Position numbers and translations under genes: made by a program. Below are positions 53,483-62,782 of a DNA stretch of 64,000 nt, in pieces (the first letter of the stretch is position 1; the number at the start of each line of letters is the position of its first letter). The stretch comes from Acidiluteibacter ferrifornacis (GTDB taxonomy: Bacteria > Bacteroidota > Bacteroidia > Flavobacteriales_E > Vicingaceae): positions 124,001-188,000 of the forward strand of contig NZ_WWNE01000012.1 of the NCBI RefSeq assembly GCF_009909615.1, written 5' to 3'. A model generated the notes under the pieces. The model searched no databases. It was not told the DNA's origin and worked only from the letters and a program-made list of their open reading frames with translations.

Positions 53483-54454
53483 CTATATGTTTTTAATTAT
53501 ATTTTCAAGGTCTATCATAAAATTCTCTAATGCTGAAATTTCTATTGAATACGAAGTATCGTAAATGCCCAAAGGCAAATGATTTCTAACAATTTTTGGA
53601 AATTCAGAAGTTACAGCAAAAGCAAATGATTTTTTAAGCGAATACATTTTGTTATAATATTCACTGTCTTCTTCGAAATATCCGTGTAATTGTAATTTTG
53701 CGTTAAAAAAACTACGTTCTTCTTCGGTTGAAATATTTTTTCTGGTTTGTTCAACGATTGAATTAAGCGAAATACCGTTGTCTTTTACAGCTTCAGTTGA
53801 ATACAAAACCAAAAACAGTTCGTTTAAACTTTCAGCATCTAATTGTCTTTCATTAGAAACTTTAATACGAGGCTGTTTTGAAGAAGTAAATTTAACTTCA
53901 ATACCAATAGAACCCAAAGTAAAATCTTTCGCTTCAAAATCTCTTTCTGCACTTGTCCAGCTACTTACCGCATTTACGGCTGTTTTATCGTCATTCAAGA
54001 GGTAGTTAAGAAACAACAATTCACCAATCAACCCTTTTTGCTGTTCAAGCGATAATCCGTTAAAATTGATTTTATCAAATAGTTTTTTCCATTTGGAAAC
54101 GACATTCAGCGTCGTTGTTATTGCTTCACTTTCAGTAATAGTTGGTTCAATATCTTCGAGAATGTTTTGAATAAATAACGAAAAAATATCTTTCAATTCG
54201 TTATCTAAGAGATAAAGGTAAAGTTCAATTTTGTCTTCAATGGACAAAGTGTATATTTCTACTCCTTTGAAACGGTAATTTTTCAGTTCAGGAATTGCAA
54301 TATTTTTTGAAACCGACATTATGTACAAGTGCTGACCTGTGATGTGGTTTGTAGCAGCATAGCAATTTAAATGAGGAATTTCATCAATTCTTGTTCTAAT
54401 TATGACTTCGCCTGTTGGCTTATGATTTTCCCAAATTGATTTAATATTAATCAT
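53483..54454 (-). CDS. PD-(D/E)XK nuclease-fold protein of the defence operon
   Basis: 323 aa. Sequence matches the 'PD-(D/E)XK motif protein' family associated with Z1 and GHKL genes. The core lies at ~140-205: a helix with Glu145 (KGLIGELLFLNYLL), Asp172 (SAERDFEAKD) and the Glu186-x-Lys188 pair (GIEVKFTSS), a complete PD-(D/E)XK set, so nuclease activity is plausible. The start codon overlaps the Z1 stop by one base (TAATG). It is probably the restriction component (inference). Confidence 0.87.
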   Translation of the reverse strand: MINIKSIWENHKPTGEVIIRTRIDEIPHLNCYAATNHITGQHLYIMSVSKNIAIPELKNYRFKGVEIYTLSIEDKIELYLYLLDNELKDIFSLFIQNILEDIEPTITESEAITTTLNVVSKWKKLFDKINFNGLSLEQQKGLIGELLFLNYLLNDDKTAVNAVSSWTSAERDFEAKDFTLGSIGIEVKFTSSKQPRIKVSNERQLDAESLNELFLVLYSTEAVKDNGISLNSIVEQTRKNISTEEERSFFNAKLQLHGYFEEDSEYYNKMYSLKKSFAFAVTSEFPKIVRNHLPLGIYDTSYSIEISALENFMIDLENIIKNI

Positions 54455-57294
54455 TAGTTTTCAGTTTCAGGGTTATCATCATCTTCCATTACTTCATTAT
54501 TAAATTCGCGATTTATAGTAGCTTTATACGAAACTTTAATTTCATCTTGAATTCTTGGGAAATGAACACTGTAACCAATAATTGGAATTCCAAAATTTAG
54601 ATTGGTTCCTCTTTCATCTAGAGCATATATTAATATTAAACCTTTCTTTTCGCTAGCTCTTTGCTCCTTAATTTCTTTACTTGTTGTATTCGTTCTAATT
54701 GACAAATCAACTTGACGGTCTTTTAAATCATCAATTTGATTCTTTGCAATCAAATAAAATTCACTTCCCCTTGAATTTTTAGGTTGGTTACGAACACTGC
54801 AACCAAGCGTAATTGTTTCCTGATTGCAATCCAAATCATATGTCATTACATCATCTTTTGGACTTCTAGATTCATCTGGATTGTTTTCATAGCGATTGAT
54901 AAATACTTTTTCATCAGTATTAGAAACAATACAAATGCTCCATTCTGTAATTCTGTTGTTTCTTGCTTGTGTTCTTATGTATTCACTTAATGTTGCATTA
55001 TTTATACTTGGTTGGTCAATTTTAAACGTGTCAATAAAAGTGCAAACAGAATCAACATTTGAGTTTGGATAAAATAAATACCTAACCTTTCCTTTGCTTG
55101 TTTCTGTCCTGTTTTCTTTTGTTGGTAAACCGATTGTTGTAATCAAAGATTGCAAAGCATCAAAGTTGTTTTCAATCGCTTTTTTTGTTTTTAGCAAACA
55201 ATAAGTTTGGGGGTTTTCACCTGAAAACGATATTTCTAGATCTTCCGCAAAATATAATTTATTAAGACTTGTAATTGTTAGTAAACCGTGATGATTTCTG
55301 ACTTTCAAACGAAAATCTTTTGGTCGTTGATGGGTTGCGGTCATTTCGTCAAAATCATTTCGCATTTCTTCTGTTGCCATTGTGATGTGGTTAAACCACT
55401 CAAAAATCTGGTTTGTAGTGTACAATCGGCATAAATCAACATAACCTGGGCGATAGCCAAACCAACGACCCATTTGCATAAGCGAATCGTACATTCGGGT
55501 TGTTCTAATGTAATAAGAAATTGACAATCCCTCTAATGTAATCCCTCTAGATAAACGGCTTCCTCCAACAGCAATAACATATAAACTTTTCTCTTCTTTT
55601 TCATATCTGCTATAATCTATCTCTTGTATGTTGTGGTATTCTAAATTTGTCGTTGACCGTGTGCCGTGAACAGAACGAACATCAATTTTTAAAGCTGCAG
55701 GTTTAAGTTCTTTTTTAACAACTTCCCAATTATGTTCTTTTATTCTAATGTCAGTATAATCCAGATTTTCCAACACATTCCTAGTAGTTGGTAAAAAGTC
55801 TGTTTCATATATTTCTTTTAGTTCTTTTAACAAAGTATCATCTTCGCTTTGTATTGCGTCTTGATATTCTTTTGTTTTATCATTTACTAAATAGGCAACT
55901 CTGTCAATCCACCTTACTAACAAGGCAACGTGAATCAACATTGAATTGTGTTTGTTTTCGTGTCCCCGAACCCTACGAATAGCGCAAGTAAGAATGAATG
56001 ATTTTATTGCACGTTCTAAACTTGGCGGAAGATATTCGGGTAAAATATCTTTGTTTTCACGATTGATTGTTCTGAAAAATGGTGGGTCATAATCACTAAT
56101 TTCTCGGAAAATATCTAGAGGTTCTTTTGTAAGTTCCGGTTTTGAATTTTCGTACCCGAATATTTTTGCAGCGCCTATGTAATTGGTCGGTGCTTTAATA
56201 TTTATAATAAAATCCCTTGGAAATAAATCTTCTCCAATTTTGTACTGTTTACCTTTTACAATGGTTGTAAGTTCTTCGTTATGGTCTTGTGAAATAAACA
56301 AGTTTGCGTATGGTGTGGCAGTGTAACCAACAAAAGTATTTTGATTAAAGATATTTAGCAGAGTTCGGATTAAACGGTTTATTGTTTTGATTTCGTTAAT
56401 ATCGCGTGAGGCATTTACAGAAGCAGAATCAGCTTCATCATCAATGATTAATGCAGGAACGTCAAACAATTTTGGTGTGCCATCAATCAACTTTGCATTT
56501 ACATCTTTTGAAAACCAATCTATCAGGTTTTCAAGAATACTTTTATTCTTTTTAATGACAAAAACAACTGGATTTTTACCAATTGGAATATTTAATCTTG
56601 TTGCGATTTTTTGGTTAAAATCTCCTTCATCTCCGCTTTTGTAATAGGATGAAGTTAAAGAATAGATGTCCGTGTTTGTCTTGTATTTACCAACTCCAAT
56701 AACTCTGTTTTCGTTTTCTCTAATGAAAGCCGAGCTATTCCTGCCTATATAACCCGAATCAATTCTTTCTTGTGTTTGTCTTCTTAGAGAACTAATTGTA
56801 CCCGCAATGATGATTATTACTTTATAACCAGCATCAGTTGCTTTATTGATTAGCCCAACATAGTTAGAGGTTTTCCCAGATTGAACGTGTCCAACGACCA
56901 TTCCTCGTCTGTCCCAAGAACTTTCTTTTTTAGGATTAACGCATTTATCAAGAATTTTATCTGTGAAGTCGTCCAAATCATTTATTGGAAATGAAGGATC
57001 ATTTTCTGACATAAACAGTTTATATCTGTTCCACAATTCAAAATTTATTTTTGCTTTTTCATCATTCAACCAAGGCTCAATATCTTCTGATAAAATCGTA
57101 ATTTCTCCTTTTCCAATACTAAAATCAGCTCGCAGAATTTCAAACAATTCTTGTTTGTCAAATGTTTGACCTTCAACTATGTTGATTGCAGATGCTTTTT
57201 CAATTACAGATAAAAGAACTTCATCGGTGATTTGTCCTTGATGAACTTGTATTAGGGTATGTGCTATTGCTCGTGCAGATTGTAGTAGACTCAT
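54454..57294 (-). CDS. Z1-domain superfamily 2 helicase-like ATPase
   Basis: 946 aa. Walker A GHVQSGKT at 135-142, motif Ia-like IIIIAGTISSLRRQTQ, Walker B ALIIDDEAD at 281-289, motif III FVGYTATPYANLF and a Z1 C-terminal half with GGSRLSRGITLEGLSISYYIRTTRMYDSLMQMGRWFGYRPGYVDLCRLY, which includes the motif VI-like Gln/Arg-Gly-Arg. The Z1 domain is known from GHKL/MORC-type restriction-modification operons. It likely translocates DNA or remodels nucleoprotein for the nuclease. Overlaps the GHKL gene by 4 bp (ATGA) and the nuclease gene by 1 bp. Confidence 0.93.
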   Translation of the reverse strand: MSLLQSARAIAHTLIQVHQGQITDEVLLSVIEKASAINIVEGQTFDKQELFEILRADFSIGKGEITILSEDIEPWLNDEKAKINFELWNRYKLFMSENDPSFPINDLDDFTDKILDKCVNPKKESSWDRRGMVVGHVQSGKTSNYVGLINKATDAGYKVIIIIAGTISSLRRQTQERIDSGYIGRNSSAFIRENENRVIGVGKYKTNTDIYSLTSSYYKSGDEGDFNQKIATRLNIPIGKNPVVFVIKKNKSILENLIDWFSKDVNAKLIDGTPKLFDVPALIIDDEADSASVNASRDINEIKTINRLIRTLLNIFNQNTFVGYTATPYANLFISQDHNEELTTIVKGKQYKIGEDLFPRDFIINIKAPTNYIGAAKIFGYENSKPELTKEPLDIFREISDYDPPFFRTINRENKDILPEYLPPSLERAIKSFILTCAIRRVRGHENKHNSMLIHVALLVRWIDRVAYLVNDKTKEYQDAIQSEDDTLLKELKEIYETDFLPTTRNVLENLDYTDIRIKEHNWEVVKKELKPAALKIDVRSVHGTRSTTNLEYHNIQEIDYSRYEKEEKSLYVIAVGGSRLSRGITLEGLSISYYIRTTRMYDSLMQMGRWFGYRPGYVDLCRLYTTNQIFEWFNHITMATEEMRNDFDEMTATHQRPKDFRLKVRNHHGLLTITSLNKLYFAEDLEISFSGENPQTYCLLKTKKAIENNFDALQSLITTIGLPTKENRTETSKGKVRYLFYPNSNVDSVCTFIDTFKIDQPSINNATLSEYIRTQARNNRITEWSICIVSNTDEKVFINRYENNPDESRSPKDDVMTYDLDCNQETITLGCSVRNQPKNSRGSEFYLIAKNQIDDLKDRQVDLSIRTNTTSKEIKEQRASEKKGLILIYALDERGTNLNFGIPIIGYSVHFPRIQDEIKVSYKATINREFNNEVMEDDDNPETEN

Positions 57295-58751
57295 TTTAGA
57301 TATTCATTTATTAAAGGATATAAATCAAAAGGAGTAGCACTCAAAATTTGTTGCTTTGCTAATTCCTCAGGCACTCCCTGCGATATGTTTATTTTATATA
57401 ATTCAACAGCTAAATTGATTAAATCATCACTCGGCTTATCTGTTTGTTTTTCTAATTCGTGGAACGAAGGATCTTCATTTTGATTGCTCAAAATCAATTC
57501 TATCGGAACATTTTCTTCAAGTAGTTTCAGTGCCTTTCCAGTCAGTTTACTGTTTTCGTCAAGTAACGATTTTATTATCGGGTGCTTTCTATTGATTTTA
57601 TATTTCTTAATTCCTTCTCTTGTTTTTTCGTCAATCCACAACGGTTCGTGATTTAGGCTTCCTTTCTCAATAATTGCTTTTTGCCCTCGCCAATTATAAA
57701 TTTTTGCTGACTTCATAATTGCAATTCTTGCAATTCGGTCAAGTTCCTTACGAATTTCTATTGGGGGTGTAGCTGTTGATTTTTTAATATCTAAATGCCA
57801 GTTAAAATCATTTTCGTTTGAAAAATTAACTGCAATTCTTGCCAACTTTGAATAATCACGTTTCTTTTGAAGTCCTAACCAATCTGCCGTAACAAGCAAT
57901 CTATCACCCCTATAAATATAAAATCCTTGTTCCTGAAACCATCCCAACGAACCACCAGAGTTTTCATAATCTGTTTTCCCAATTTCAGACATATGTGGAA
58001 GTATGAAGTAGGTTATTTCAACATTATCAAAAAATTCAGGTTGTCCCATTTCGGGCTTTGGGCTTAAGTTCAGTAAGAAAGGATTGTATGGTTCAATTAC
58101 ATTATTCTGGAAAAATATTTTTATTCGTTTACTTTCAATAAATTTATGAAATACTAGACGCAAGTGTTCTTTAACTGAAATCATCTCAGCATAAAAAGCC
58201 GATTTAACGCTCTCATTGCTTATCTCAGCAATACCGACAATCCTATCTAACTTTTCCCAGAGCACTAGCGTTCCTGATTTTTGAATATCTATTTTTTCAA
58301 TAAATGAATCATCAGAAACATAATCTAACAATTGCCATTCGTTTTCTGAATTGATGTAATCTATATCCCAACAACGCTTAATTGTTGTGTAACCTTCGCG
58401 CTTTGTTATGCATGTAAGTCTCTTGCATTGAGAAAATGAAGCAGTTTTCAAGCCCATTCCAAAACGTCCCAAGTCTTTTTCACTTCTAATTTCTTCAGGG
58501 TCTTTACTACCAGGTGTCATAGCCAAAACAAGTTCATCCTTGTTCATTCCTATTCCGTTGTCCGAAATAGAAATAAACGAATCTTTACCATTCCATTTGT
58601 AATCTAATCTGATTTCATCTGCGTTTGCAGATATAGAATTGTCTATAATGTCAGCAATAGCTGTAGAAAGATTGTAACCAAAACTTCTATATGAATTTAT
58701 TGTAGATTTAGGGTTTGGTTTGGCAATTTCGGCTCTTATGTATTCTTCCAT
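57291..58751 (-). CDS. GHKL ATPase (MORC/MutL/Hsp90-like) of the defence operon
   Basis: 486 aa. Bergerat fold complete: N-box DIIDNS at 34-39, G1 motif DNGIGM at 64-69, G2 motif GRFGMGLKTASFSQC at 95-109. An S5-like middle domain follows (~170-330), with Lys-rich HLDIKKSTATPP resembling the catalytic Lys loop of GHKL enzymes. The C-terminal ~150 residues are helical. It has the arrangement of prokaryotic MORC-like ATPases linked to C5 methyltransferases. ATP-driven dimer clamping on DNA is the expected behaviour. Overlaps the methyltransferase gene by 16 bp. Confidence 0.92.
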   Translation of the reverse strand: MEEYIRAEIAKPNPKSTINSYRSFGYNLSTAIADIIDNSISANADEIRLDYKWNGKDSFISISDNGIGMNKDELVLAMTPGSKDPEEIRSEKDLGRFGMGLKTASFSQCKRLTCITKREGYTTIKRCWDIDYINSENEWQLLDYVSDDSFIEKIDIQKSGTLVLWEKLDRIVGIAEISNESVKSAFYAEMISVKEHLRLVFHKFIESKRIKIFFQNNVIEPYNPFLLNLSPKPEMGQPEFFDNVEITYFILPHMSEIGKTDYENSGGSLGWFQEQGFYIYRGDRLLVTADWLGLQKKRDYSKLARIAVNFSNENDFNWHLDIKKSTATPPIEIRKELDRIARIAIMKSAKIYNWRGQKAIIEKGSLNHEPLWIDEKTREGIKKYKINRKHPIIKSLLDENSKLTGKALKLLEENVPIELILSNQNEDPSFHELEKQTDKPSDDLINLAVELYKINISQGVPEELAKQQILSATPFDLYPLINEYLK

Positions 58752-59983
58752 ATCATGTCCCTAATTTTTTCAGCAATTTTTTGAGCCATTAATGGAGGTA
58801 CGGCATTACCTATTTGTTTGAAGGCCGCTGTTCTGCTTCCCTCAAAGAAATAGTCATCAGGGAAGGATTGTATTCTTGCAGCTTCTCTAACACTAATGGA
58901 ACGATTTTGCTTTTTATCTGGATGTATGTAATAATGACCATCCATTGCAATATGAGCAACAACAGTATGGGAAATACCATTTCCATTTACAACTTGAAAA
59001 CGATTTGTAAAGGCATGTATATTGTTGTGTTTAATAAGTCTAGGTGGTAAGGTTGCGTAATTAAGTCTCTTACCTTTATTCCATTCTTCAACAGCAATTT
59101 TATAGATTTCTAAGTCGTTATCGTTATTTGGTCTTACAATATGCTGTGTCACAAAATCTAAACCGTTTCTTATATTGGTTTGCTTTAAGTAATTGGTTGT
59201 TGGTTTTACGTATTCTATAGCATCTAGAGTTCCTTGTCCATTCTTCAAGGGCTTTAAATCAGAAAAGAGATCGTTTTTAATATTAAAGTTATTCTGTGTT
59301 ATTTCAAACTCCGGATATTTCAAATAAAGCTCTTTTTTCCATCCAATAATTATCACCCTTTTTCTGTCTTGTAAAACACCAAAATCTTTGGAATTTAAAT
59401 AATTCTTTTCTGGTATAGCAACTTCGTAGCCTGCATTTCTTACCGCTTTGAATATTTTATTTAAATATTCCCCATTTTTTGCTGACAAGATTCCTGGCAC
59501 ATTTTCAAATACAAACATTTTTGGTTTGTATTTTTCTAAAAACTTGACATAATGTTTGTATAAGTGGTTTCTTGGGTCTTTATCCATATCCTTTCTTGCA
59601 CGACCTGCAACAGAGTATGCCTGACATGGAGGGCCACCAATAATTAAATCAATTTTGTTGGTATCTATCTCTTTGTCAATTATTTCAAAAATTTCTGGTA
59701 AAGTTTCGTCTGAAATTTCCTTATTGATTACTGAATTGATTAGGTTCTCAGGTATATTTTCCCAAAGTTTTTCTTTATTCTTTGAATCCGATTTAAGATA
59801 ATTATAATAAATAGTGTCTTTTTTATTCTCTTTAAGCCAATGGTAAGAAGTTCTAGTTTTAATTGTATCGCAGGCATCTTTGTTCATTTCAACATGTGCA
59901 ATCGGATTAAATCCTGCACGAATAAAACCTTCCGAAAGACCACCAGCGCCAGCGAATAAATCTATGTAATTAAGTTGTTTCAT
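58736..59983 (-). CDS. DNA (cytosine-5-)-methyltransferase of the defence operon
   Basis: 415 aa. C5-cytosine methylase: motif I NYIDLFAGAGGLSEGF (5-20), motif IV GGPPCQAYS with catalytic Cys120, motif VI FENVPG (159-164), motif VIII LQDRKRV (Gln205, Arg207, Arg209), motif IX SVREAARIQSFP and motif X KQIGNAVPPLMAQKIA. The variable region ~240-330 would read the target site, which cannot be deduced. It is the first gene of the operon and would mark self DNA. No clear -7 box was found before it, and ~300 bp of noncoding DNA lies upstream. Confidence 0.95.
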   Translation of the reverse strand: MKQLNYIDLFAGAGGLSEGFIRAGFNPIAHVEMNKDACDTIKTRTSYHWLKENKKDTIYYNYLKSDSKNKEKLWENIPENLINSVINKEISDETLPEIFEIIDKEIDTNKIDLIIGGPPCQAYSVAGRARKDMDKDPRNHLYKHYVKFLEKYKPKMFVFENVPGILSAKNGEYLNKIFKAVRNAGYEVAIPEKNYLNSKDFGVLQDRKRVIIIGWKKELYLKYPEFEITQNNFNIKNDLFSDLKPLKNGQGTLDAIEYVKPTTNYLKQTNIRNGLDFVTQHIVRPNNDNDLEIYKIAVEEWNKGKRLNYATLPPRLIKHNNIHAFTNRFQVVNGNGISHTVVAHIAMDGHYYIHPDKKQNRSISVREAARIQSFPDDYFFEGSRTAAFKQIGNAVPPLMAQKIAEKIRDMIWKNT

Positions 59984-60279
59984 TGATATTTATGATTATA
60001 AAAATACACACTTGTAAAATTAATCTTTTTCTTAATACTCTATTCAACCTTAGCAAATTCAAACTCTTATGTTTTCTTCGCCTTAGCTGCGCTTATCAGC
60101 AAAACCCATTGTATGGTTTAGCCCACACACCTTTATTTACGCTCTAAAAGAAATAAAAAAAGGGGATGGGTTCATTTTCAGTTTTATAGTCGTTTTTTTT
60201 GGAATCCCGAAAATAACTGATTTTTTTCAATAATCCGCAGTCTGTTGAAAAATAATGTGTTGAAACATTGTTGCGTAGG
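59984..60279. other. 296-bp gap between the defence operon and the GreA-like gene
   Basis: No complete gene, tRNA or transposase remnant seen. It contains several homopolymer runs and should hold the promoter of the methyltransferase operon, but no clean TAnnTTTG box could be assigned. Confidence 0.5.
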
Positions 60280-60732
60280 TTAAATTACCTGCGTCACTCT
60301 GTAATTTTGGCCATTGAACACAAAGGTGTCTTCGGTAGTTTTGCCGTTTAGTTACTGTCCAATGGGTGAAGCCATGGAGATTACATAATAGGTAGTTCCG
60401 TCCAATTGTAATTTCCCGTAAGGTATGGAAAGAAAATAAGTGCCATGGTTGGTGTTCACTATGCTGCCGTATCCAATGGTTGCGGTGGAGGTTGTTTTAA
60501 TTTGTTTCAATTCGTTCAGCATTCGAGCTGTTTTCTCGGCTTGATTTTCTAGGTTGTTGAGCTCTATTTGCGCCATCTCTCTAGAAGTCTCAAATTTATC
60601 ACCTGCGCTGCTTTTGGTATCGCTATCCCTAGATTCTTGCGTAGAAGTAATAGAGGCCGCTAATGCTTCCAACTTTGCCGAAAGAATGCGGTCCAATTGG
60701 GCAATCAATTGCTGTTTAATACTTAGGCTCAT
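60280..60732 (-). pseudogene. GreA/GreB-C-terminal-like protein with an in-frame stop codon
   Basis: From ATG 60730-60732 the frame encodes 126 aa and stops at TAA 60352-60354, right after YYVISMASPIGQ. The same frame goes on for 23 further codons (LNGKTTEDTFVFNGQNYRVTQVI) to a second TAA at 60280-60282. The continuation has the expected ASPIGQ-x-L-x-GK...F-x-FNG form of the GreA-type C-terminal beta strands, so one sense codon appears to have become TAA. The protein is the Bacteroidota coiled-coil plus GreA-C type (STQESRDSDTKSSAGDKFETSREMAQIE), often mislabelled 3-oxoacyl-ACP synthase. A truncated product may still be made. It lies 7 bp after the DUF1456 gene. Confidence 0.82.
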
Positions 60733-60739
60733 AAAGTCA

Positions 60740-61213
60740 TTAAGCTTCGTCTGGTCCTGGTCTGTACTTGAGTTGCATGCCGTAGATGAAGTTCCGCAGC
60801 ACCTGGTCTTTACATCTTCTAAAGTGTTGATGGTCGGGTTTTCTAAAAAGTGCACTCAATTCGGATTTACCAAATCTAAAATTGGCCAAGTCCAGAATAT
60901 GTAAAATGTCTTCGTCCTTTAAATTGAGGGCAATCTTGAATTTTCGCAAAACAATGTTGTTGTTCAAGCTCTTTTCAGGTTTAGGCTGTGGGCCTTCTTT
61001 TTTACCTCTTTTGAGGTTGATAAATCCATTTAAAAAGATTGTCAGCTCTTTATCGTATAGTTGTTGCTGTTCTGGGTGGTCATCTTTTTTTAGCCAGTTA
61101 CTCACTTCTGCTCGAGTAGTTTCATGATCGGCAAGTGCAAAGATTTGAATCATTTGGTCGTCGCTTAAATCAAAAGTGTAACGCGTTCTGCGTAAAATGT
61201 CATTGTTGTTCAT
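60740..61213 (-). CDS. DUF1456 (YehS-like) protein
   Basis: 157 aa, cytoplasmic. Two copies of the DUF1456 helical unit are clear: copy 1 NDILRRTRYTFDLSDDQMIQIFALADHETTRAEVSNWLKKDDH, copy 2 NIVLRKFKIALNLKDEDILHILDLANFRFGKSELSALFRKPDHQHFRRCKDQVLRNFIYGM. Matches E. coli YehS in length. Function unknown. It precedes the broken GreA-like gene by 7 bp, forming a likely two-gene transcript with a -7 box at 61245-61252. Confidence 0.92.
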   Translation of the reverse strand: MNNNDILRRTRYTFDLSDDQMIQIFALADHETTRAEVSNWLKKDDHPEQQQLYDKELTIFLNGFINLKRGKKEGPQPKPEKSLNNNIVLRKFKIALNLKDEDILHILDLANFRFGKSELSALFRKPDHQHFRRCKDQVLRNFIYGMQLKYRPGPDEA

Positions 61214-61244
61214 AGTGCTAAAAATAGATTATACTTTCCAAGCG

Positions 61245-61252
61245 CAAAACTA
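61245..61252 (-). promoter_or_regulatory. -7 element upstream of the DUF1456 gene
   Basis: On the minus strand TAGTTTTG followed by C matches TAnnTTTGC, 31 bp before the ATG. No -33 element assigned. Confidence 0.48.
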
Positions 61253-61402
61253 CGAATTTATGAAAGGCGGCCTACCACTATAGATGTGAAATGATGTGGC
61301 AGACTGATCTGTTAGTTTCCGCTAGAAGCCAACTTTTTTTTGCGTTTTCGAATTGACTCGAAGAATCACCTCTAGTATATAGGGGATGAGAAATTCCTAA
61401 GG

Positions 61403-62692
61403 TTACTGAATCAACGCTGCCACTTGCGCAGCTTGATGAGCTCTAGAATATTGTTTGATTTTTTCAGGATGAGTTGGGGTCTGGGTTCCATTTTTAAAAT
61501 GGGTCAATTGTTCTTCAATAAAGGCAGCAATTTCACTGCTACTGCTGCGGTCAAATGTTTTTCCAGCTTGACAATTAGCGATGGTTTTGGCCACATCTCC
61601 ACTCAATGAAGCTAAAGCTGCGATTGGGTTTTGGCTCGCCAAGTATTCGAATAACTTACCTGGCACGATGCCATCTCCTTTATTAATGTTCGGTATTAAT
61701 AACAACAACAAATCGGCATTTTTTTGGTAATGCACAATTTCAGAATGTGGTACGCTAGGAATATAGGCCAATGGCAATTGTAACTTTTTGATGTATTGTT
61801 CTATATTTGCCGACATCGACCCTACAATTTGCAGCTGAATCGGTTGGTTGGGGGTTTGGTCGATTACTTTTCTCAATCCTTCCAAAAACGATTCGGGCTC
61901 GTATTGATCAGACATGGTTCCGGTGTAGCAAATGGTAAATGTTTCGTTAGGTTGCTCTTGTCGGGGTACTAAATCTTCAGGGTCAAATCCATTGGGAATG
62001 ATGCAAAATTTATCGCCATTCACTTTCGTTGACTTGGGTAAAAATAAATCCTTAAACCCTTGACTTACGGTGATGATTTGATCGGATTGTTCGATTACTT
62101 CTTTTTCTAATTTCAAGTCTATTCGCCTAGACCATTGGGTATGTCCCAACAATGAATAATAATAAATGTCGGTCCAAGGGTCTCTAAAGTCTACGATCCA
62201 TTTCAGTTTGGGGAATGCTTTTTTAAGGTCTCTTCCAATTAGTTGAGTGGAGTGGGGCGGACTGGTTGTTATCACCGTTTGGATACCGTATTGCTGAATG
62301 ATCTCCTTTCCTTTACCAACGGCATATTTTTTCCATCCCACTCTTGGATCAGGAATAAAAAAGTTGCTGCGAATGGCATTCACCAGTTGTTGCACCTTAC
62401 TTTCATTATTGACATTTGAGAATCCGGCCGTAGGCACATTTTTTTTACCCACTAGTTGAGAGTAGTAGTTAATGGGTTCGAAAGAGGTGGTTTTATGTAT
62501 TTGAATGCTAGGGTGAATGTCATGTTTAAGACTTTCATCCAACTGCATGTAACTTGCCACTTTTTCATCCACTGTTAGAATGTGCACTTCAATTCCTTGC
62601 AGAGCGAGGTATTTGGAAAGTTTCAACCATCGTTGCACTCCTGCACCTCCGCTTGGGGGCCAATAGTAGGAAATGATGAGAACTTTTTTCAT
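61403..62692 (-). CDS. Glycosyltransferase family 4-type protein
   Basis: 429 aa. GT-B fold: N-terminal ISYYWPPSGGAGVQRWLKLSKYLALQGIEVHILTVD, a middle IVDFRDPWTDIYYYSLL and IITVSQGFKDLFLPKS, then the C-terminal nucleotide-sugar domain (FTICYTGTMSDQYEPESFLEGLRKV, LLLLIPNINKGDGIVPGKLFEYLASQNPIAAL, where Glu of KLFEYLAS is the conserved donor-binding residue). Probably acts in cell-surface glycan or glycolipid synthesis. Donor and acceptor unknown. Single gene between DUF1456 and ddl. Confidence 0.9.
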   Translation of the reverse strand: MKKVLIISYYWPPSGGAGVQRWLKLSKYLALQGIEVHILTVDEKVASYMQLDESLKHDIHPSIQIHKTTSFEPINYYSQLVGKKNVPTAGFSNVNNESKVQQLVNAIRSNFFIPDPRVGWKKYAVGKGKEIIQQYGIQTVITTSPPHSTQLIGRDLKKAFPKLKWIVDFRDPWTDIYYYSLLGHTQWSRRIDLKLEKEVIEQSDQIITVSQGFKDLFLPKSTKVNGDKFCIIPNGFDPEDLVPRQEQPNETFTICYTGTMSDQYEPESFLEGLRKVIDQTPNQPIQLQIVGSMSANIEQYIKKLQLPLAYIPSVPHSEIVHYQKNADLLLLLIPNINKGDGIVPGKLFEYLASQNPIAALASLSGDVAKTIANCQAGKTFDRSSSSEIAAFIEEQLTHFKNGTQTPTHPEKIKQYSRAHQAAQVAALIQ

Positions 62693-62782
62693 AACTGAGG
62701 CATTGAATCAGTGTAAAGATAGCTGAACTCATTGAAATAGCTCAGGCAATCGGTGGTGAAAAATTGACTTTCCTTTGATGCA

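Noticed and set aside
60733-60855. N-terminal extension of the GreA-like frame to 60855
   Set aside because: Those 41 codons overlap the DUF1456 gene; ATG 60732 gives the family's usual MSLxIKQQL start.
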